From: an uncultured Clostridia bacterium
GTDB lineage: Bacteria > Bacillota > Clostridia > TANB77 > CAG-508
Direction of reading: 5' to 3'
DNA length: 25,647 nt
Assembly: GCA_947595555.1 (NCBI GenBank)
Contig: CANQES010000007.1
Location: forward strand, 1-25,647
A program made the position numbers and the translations under genes. Positions 25,572-25,647 of this stretch are shown piece after piece; within the stretch, counting starts at the first letter, position 1; the number at the start of each line of letters is the position of its first letter. Below the pieces are notes generated by a model, which searched no databases, was not told the DNA's origin, and was given only the letters and a program-made list of their open reading frames with translations.

Positions 25572-25647
25572 CGACAAGTGAAAAGTTAAATGCAATTCTG
25601 TAAAGTAAATGCAATTTGTATGAGAAAAAGCCATTTAAAAGCAATAT
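25572..25647 (+). mobile_element. Probable end of an insertion sequence (IS21-like), truncated by the window
   Basis: The second copy of the 22-base direct repeat (25572-25593) is followed by a close internal repeat: AAAGTTAAATGCAATT (25582-25597) and AAAGTAAATGCAATTT (25602-25617), then a decayed third unit. Multiple short repeats inside an end are typical of IS21-family termini. The transposase genes would lie beyond 25647. The family assignment is tentative. Confidence 0.4.

Noticed and set aside
1..25647. CRISPR array, tRNA or rRNA genes
   Set aside because: No regularly spaced repeat-spacer array, cloverleaf-like segment or rRNA-like sequence was seen. The 11-bp repeats at 15619 and 18253 are far too short for CRISPR.

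Overview
The window is a very AT-rich stretch of a low-GC Bacillota (Firmicutes) genome, most likely an anaerobic clostridium-like gut or rumen lineage. The signs are purine-rich Shine-Dalgarno sites before nearly every gene, sigma-A promoters with 17-bp spacers, standard stops including TGA, an EpsG/GT4-type exopolysaccharide cluster, and a cohesin/dockerin surface module. The species cannot be named from the sequence alone.

Layout. Positions 403-1434 hold a lone glycosyltransferase gene with its own promoter and terminator. A second promoter (1553-1581) starts a long co-directional operon running to about 15607. It encodes an initiating phosphoglycosyl transferase, GT4 enzymes, a beta-helix protein, a pyruvyl transferase, an EpsG-like polymerase, UDP-uronate 4-epimerase and UDP-glucose dehydrogenase, two tandem TupA-like ATP-grasp ligases, a GT2 enzyme and a second pyruvyl transferase. 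Positions 15608-19145 are a separate surface module: a secreted leucine-rich-repeat protein with a dockerin, followed by two membrane/wall-anchored cohesin-like proteins. Its two promoters are both preceded by 11-bp-periodic TGTAAC-type repeats. Positions 19224-25220 form a third unit: a Wzx flippase, a fused FeS/FrhB-like plus hexapeptide acyltransferase protein, a 3-hydroxyacyl-CoA dehydrogenase and a thiolase. The 3' edge (25221-25647) is mobile-element debris.

The genes together suggest a Wzx/Wzy-type acidic polysaccharide. It would contain uronic acid (possibly amidated with amino acids by the ATP-grasp enzymes), be pyruvylated, and perhaps be acylated.

Main discovery candidate: three genes of the operon (beta-helix protein, pyruvyl transferase, EpsG polymerase) are each broken by exactly one extra base. 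In all three the break is an in-frame CGG codon, and skipping its C (reading GGN, glycine) restores an intact conserved protein. Reading every gene in the window (about 8,000 codons), I find no other in-frame CGG; the other roughly 27 CGG trinucleotides all straddle codons. This looks like CGG-dependent +1 frameshifting, with CGG as an unassigned or starved codon, resembling the CUU-AGG-C shift of yeast Ty1. Three random disruptions would not be expected to look like this.
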